From Maricaulis sp. (lineage in GTDB: Bacteria; Pseudomonadota; Alphaproteobacteria; Caulobacterales; Maricaulaceae): a DNA stretch of 7,948 nt. Numbering within the stretch: position 1 is the first letter of the stretch; every line of letters starts with the position of its first letter. The stretch spans positions 1-7,948 of the forward strand of contig NZLV01000138.1 in NCBI GenBank assembly GCA_002694345.1. The letters are read 5' to 3'. The translations under genes were made by a program, and so were the position numbers. This document shows positions 5,956 through 7,948 of this stretch, one piece after another. The notes below the pieces were generated by a model, which worked only from the letters and a program-made list of their open reading frames with translations, ran no database searches and was not told the origin of the DNA.

Positions 5956-6957
5956 ATGACCATCAACGGACGCAAACAGGTTTTGGGGGCCGCAGCGGGG
6001 CTTTGGCTCGTCTGCCTGAGCCTGCTTTGGGCTGGTCTTCCCGCCCGTTCCGCGGCGCAAGCCGGGAGTGCCGGGGCTGAAGTGACCGCGCTGGATATCG
6101 CCCTGATCCAGCCGCGCGCCCATCCGGATGATCTGCGCGCCGTGACCCTGGCCTTCATGGGCAGCGAGTTCCATTTCGTGCGCCAGCCGGACGGGGCCGG
6201 AGGTCATGAACTGGTTCTCTGGCAAGGTCCGTCAGGCTTGCCCGTCCTGTCCATCTTCGACCGCCCGGAACGTCTGGCCGACTGGTCACGGGCCAATTTC
6301 TCCGACCAGGAACTGGCCGACCTGACCGAGATGATCGTGCCGGCTGGCGAATTGCTGGGCTTCCTCGACCAGGCGGTCGGGGGTGAGATCATACTCAACA
6401 TCAATCCCGGACAGGCGCGCTCCATCCAGCTCGGCCCGCCCCTGGTGCGCTATCTGGCCGCTGCGTCGCGCCTCCCGGCGGCGGCCGACACGGCGGGAGA
6501 GACACCGCCTGAAACCGCGCTGGAAATCCATATTCGCCGCCTCGCCCGCCTGCAGGTCGGGGAACTGGACGCCTGGGAGCGGGACCTGGCCGCCCTGTTC
6601 GAGGGCGAGTACTTCTTCGTCCCGATCCTGACTGCGGACACGCCGGAGGATTTCGAAATCGTCGAAGGCCCCAGCGCGCAGCAGAATGAAGAGGACGGCG
6701 CCTTCGCGGTGGAAGTGCGCGAGGACGAGGCCGGCCGGCCGGTCTACCGCATGGCGATTTTCGACCGTCAGGGCCCGGCCCTGGCCTATACCCGGCGCTA
6801 TGCCGAGCGCTATGGCGCCACCGCCTCGCTGGAGATCATCCAGGGGCAGGAATTGCAGACCCTGGTCCCGCCGGACATGGTTCTGGTCTTCAACGAGGAT
6901 GCGCAGGATACGCTGGACATCATTCCCGGCGATCTGCAACGGCCCTGGCGGCAATAG
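5956..6957 (+). CDS. Exported protein with two tandem SseB-like domains
   Basis: The 333-residue product starts with a Sec signal peptide (NGRK, hydrophobic core about 10-29, AQA cleavage motif at 34-36). The rest looks like two copies of the SseB N-terminal-type domain, a small alpha/beta fold named after a type III secretion protein but widespread in bacteria lacking such systems. Copy 1 (about 45-170) shows LPVLSIFDRPERLADW, a helix around 117-140, then GEIILNINPG and a PLVRYLA helix. Copy 2 (about 189-328) starts with a helical region, then GEYFFVPIL, VYRMAIFDRQGPALAY, a helix with QGQELQTL, and MVLVFNEDAQDTLDIIPG. The matching order 'value readout, FD-x-R/Q, helix, N-rich strand' supports duplication with divergence. 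Cys20 lies inside the signal core and does not form a lipobox. AGGGGG 6 nt upstream fixes the start. Function is unknown; these domains are usually cytoplasmic, which makes export notable. It probably forms a transcript with the next gene, 26 nt on. Confidence 0.82.
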   Translation: MTINGRKQVLGAAAGLWLVCLSLLWAGLPARSAAQAGSAGAEVTALDIALIQPRAHPDDLRAVTLAFMGSEFHFVRQPDGAGGHELVLWQGPSGLPVLSIFDRPERLADWSRANFSDQELADLTEMIVPAGELLGFLDQAVGGEIILNINPGQARSIQLGPPLVRYLAAASRLPAAADTAGETPPETALEIHIRRLARLQVGELDAWERDLAALFEGEYFFVPILTADTPEDFEIVEGPSAQQNEEDGAFAVEVREDEAGRPVYRMAIFDRQGPALAYTRRYAERYGATASLEIIQGQELQTLVPPDMVLVFNEDAQDTLDIIPGDLQRPWRQ

Positions 6958-6983
6958 ACGCGGACAAGGACGGGACACTCGGC

Positions 6984-7541
6984 ATGGATCCGACACTTCA
7001 AGCCCGGCTGCAGCCGGAACTGGCCGCCGGCGAAAGCCTGATCTGGGCCGGTCGCCCCAATACCCTGCGTCTGGCCTGGCTGCGCGGAGGCAAACTGGCG
7101 GCCTTCGCCATTCCCTGGACCCTGTTTGCCTGCGTCTGGACCGGTCTGGCCTGGCTGTTCGCGGGCGGGAATGAGGATGGCGAAATGTTCGGCCGCCTCG
7201 CCATGCTGATCGGCCCGGTCTTCATCCTGTTCGGCGTCTACCTGTTCGTGTCCTCCCTGGTGCAAGCCGTGCGCGTGTTCGGCACGATCTATGGCCTGAC
7301 CGACCGGCGTGCCCTCATTCTCAAGGGCGGCGGCGAATTGCGCAGCTACGGAGCCGAGGATCTCGTCTCCCTGCATCGCAGAGGGTTCAAGCGCGGCGAT
7401 CTCATCTTCCGCGATGCCGTGCCGCGGGCCGCCGGAGACCCGACGGCGCGCAGCGGCACGTTCACCGATTACGGCTTCTTCGGCATTGCCGATCCGCGCG
7501 GGGTGGAACGCCTGATCCGCGAACGCATCACCCGGCCCTGA
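6984..7541 (+). CDS. Two-helix membrane protein with probable bacterial PH domain
   Basis: The 185-residue protein has a short N-terminal segment with the motif AGESLIWAGRP (15-25), common at the front of small bacterial PH-domain membrane proteins. Two membrane helices follow (about 37-60 and 71-98), then a soluble C-terminal domain opening with FGTIYGLTDRRALIL (99-113), which matches the Y-x-LTDRR strand of such domains, and closing with FFGIADPRGVERLIRE (165-180), like their last strand and capping helix. Both termini should be cytoplasmic. The family role is not well defined; these domains are thought to mediate protein interactions at the membrane. The ATG at 6984 has a modest site (GGGA at 6972-6975, 8 nt upstream). 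It lies 26 nt after the tandem SseB-like gene with no terminator between, so the two are probably co-transcribed. No terminator is seen after its stop. Confidence 0.8.
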   Translation: MDPTLQARLQPELAAGESLIWAGRPNTLRLAWLRGGKLAAFAIPWTLFACVWTGLAWLFAGGNEDGEMFGRLAMLIGPVFILFGVYLFVSSLVQAVRVFGTIYGLTDRRALILKGGGELRSYGAEDLVSLHRRGFKRGDLIFRDAVPRAAGDPTARSGTFTDYGFFGIADPRGVERLIRERITRP

Positions 7542-7586
7542 CCGGCTTGCCAAATCAGCGCATCCCGTCCACGCTGCGCGCCAACA

Positions 7587-7675
7587 GTTCCAAGGGGTGT
7601 CCCGCTGATGTTGTGGCGGGGCTGAGACTTCACCCTTAGGACCGGATCCGGGTCATGCCGGCGTCGGGATGGAGC
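7587..7675 (+). ncRNA. TPP riboswitch (THI element)
   Basis: The aptamer binds thiamine pyrophosphate and usually turns off thiamine synthesis or uptake genes. All helices can be drawn: P1, 7587-7592 with 7670-7675 (one G-U); P2, GGGTG (7595-7599) with CACCC (7631-7635); P3, CCCGC (7601-7605) with GCGGG (7616-7620); P4, CCG (7642-7644) with CGG (7665-7667); P5, CCGG (7648-7651) with CCGG (7658-7661). The conserved CTGAGA (7622-7627) that holds the pyrimidine ring follows P3, and GGTCATGCCGGCG carries the pyrophosphate-side signature. The 3' strand of P1 contains GGAG (7671-7674), the only well-spaced ribosome binding site for the ATG at 7684. There is no terminator between aptamer and start, so control should be translational. 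Upstream, 7542-7586 offers only a poor promoter (TTGCCA at 7547-7552 without a good -10). Confidence 0.95.
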
Positions 7676-7683
7676 ATAGGACG

Positions 7684-7948
7684 ATGTTCGAATTCGAAAT
7701 GGATAGCCTGTCGGTCGCGCGTATCTTCGCGCCACTCATGCTCCTTTGGGGTGGCTATTTCATCACCAATCCGGAACGGGCGACGGCAGGGCAGTCTTCG
7801 AGCCATGATCTGTCCGCGCTGGACCCGACGGGCAAGGCGCTGGCCGTCTTCGTGTTTCTGGCCGGATTGGCGCTGATCGAGTTCAGCCGGTCATGGACCG
7901 GTGACGAATCTCAATCCAACTGGGTCCCGATCATTGTGTTCGGCGCAG
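7684..7948 (+). CDS. TPP-riboswitch-controlled membrane protein, N-terminal part (runs off window)
   Basis: The frame stays open from the ATG at 7684 to the window edge, giving 88 residues. It begins MFEFEMDSLSVARIF and shows hydrophobic segments at about 9-27 (SVARIFAPLMLLWGGYFIT) and 50-66 (KALAVFVFLAGLALIEF), with a third starting at about 82 (WVPIIVFGA). Between the first two is a polar loop (about 28-48). I do not recognise the family. GGAG at 7671-7674, 9 nt upstream, is the likely ribosome binding site and forms part of the riboswitch P1 helix; in-frame ATGs at 7699 and 7738 lack such a site. Genes under this riboswitch normally make, salvage or import thiamine or its precursors, so a transporter or transporter subunit is the natural guess, but the sequence does not resemble known thiamine transporters that I can recall. 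Confidence 0.8.
   Translation, partial: MFEFEMDSLSVARIFAPLMLLWGGYFITNPERATAGQSSSHDLSALDPTGKALAVFVFLAGLALIEFSRSWTGDESQSNWVPIIVFGA

Noticed and set aside
5179..6225. 348-codon minus-strand frame across the small exported protein, its terminator and the SseB-like gene
   Set aside because: It crosses a terminator and two signal-peptide genes in antisense, with low-complexity composition and no domain.
7558..7579. Inverted repeat GCGCA/TGCGC as terminator of the PH-domain gene
   Set aside because: The stem has only five base pairs with a 12-nt loop and no T-run; too weak to call.

Overview
The window is a compact, GC-rich bacterial chromosomal segment. Protein style (a CtrA-like site, GANTC sites in a promoter region, alphaproteobacterial-looking housekeeping genes) suggests an alphaproteobacterium, perhaps of the Caulobacterales/Maricaulales (Hyphomonadaceae-like) group; this placement is an inference from composition and motifs, not from a search. 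No mobile element, CRISPR array, tRNA or rRNA was seen.

Layout, left to right: (1) the 3' half of purA (adenylosuccinate synthetase), followed after 4 nt by a 12-helix permease with amino acid-polyamine-organocation (APC)/LeuT-fold signatures, probably translated from the same message. (2) Two minus-strand genes: an acyltransferase-3 (OafA-like) membrane enzyme, then a strong intrinsic terminator, then a four-helix membrane protein of unknown function whose stop codon shares a CTAG tetranucleotide with that of the convergent permease. (3) A 224-nt divergent intergenic region with a CtrA-like site, then a plus-strand lipoprotein of the M19 (membrane/renal dipeptidase) family. (4) A 134-nt intergenic region dense with signals: a 33-bp palindrome carrying two GANTC (CcrM-type) sites, a phased direct repeat, a possible sigma-70 promoter and a hairpin that pairs the ribosome binding site of the next gene, a small exported protein of unknown function, which ends at a canonical intrinsic terminator. 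(5) A two-gene unit: an exported protein with what looks like two tandem SseB-type domains, and a two-helix membrane protein with a probable bacterial PH domain. (6) A TPP (thiamine pyrophosphate) riboswitch whose P1 helix contains the ribosome binding site of the last gene, a membrane protein that runs off the window.

How they work together: only purA belongs to a clear central pathway (AMP synthesis). Most of the rest concerns the cell envelope: transport, surface acylation, dipeptide hydrolysis and exported proteins of unknown role. The points most worth following are the TPP-controlled unknown membrane protein, the exported tandem SseB protein with its PH-domain partner, and the palindrome plus RBS-masking hairpin in front of the small exported protein.
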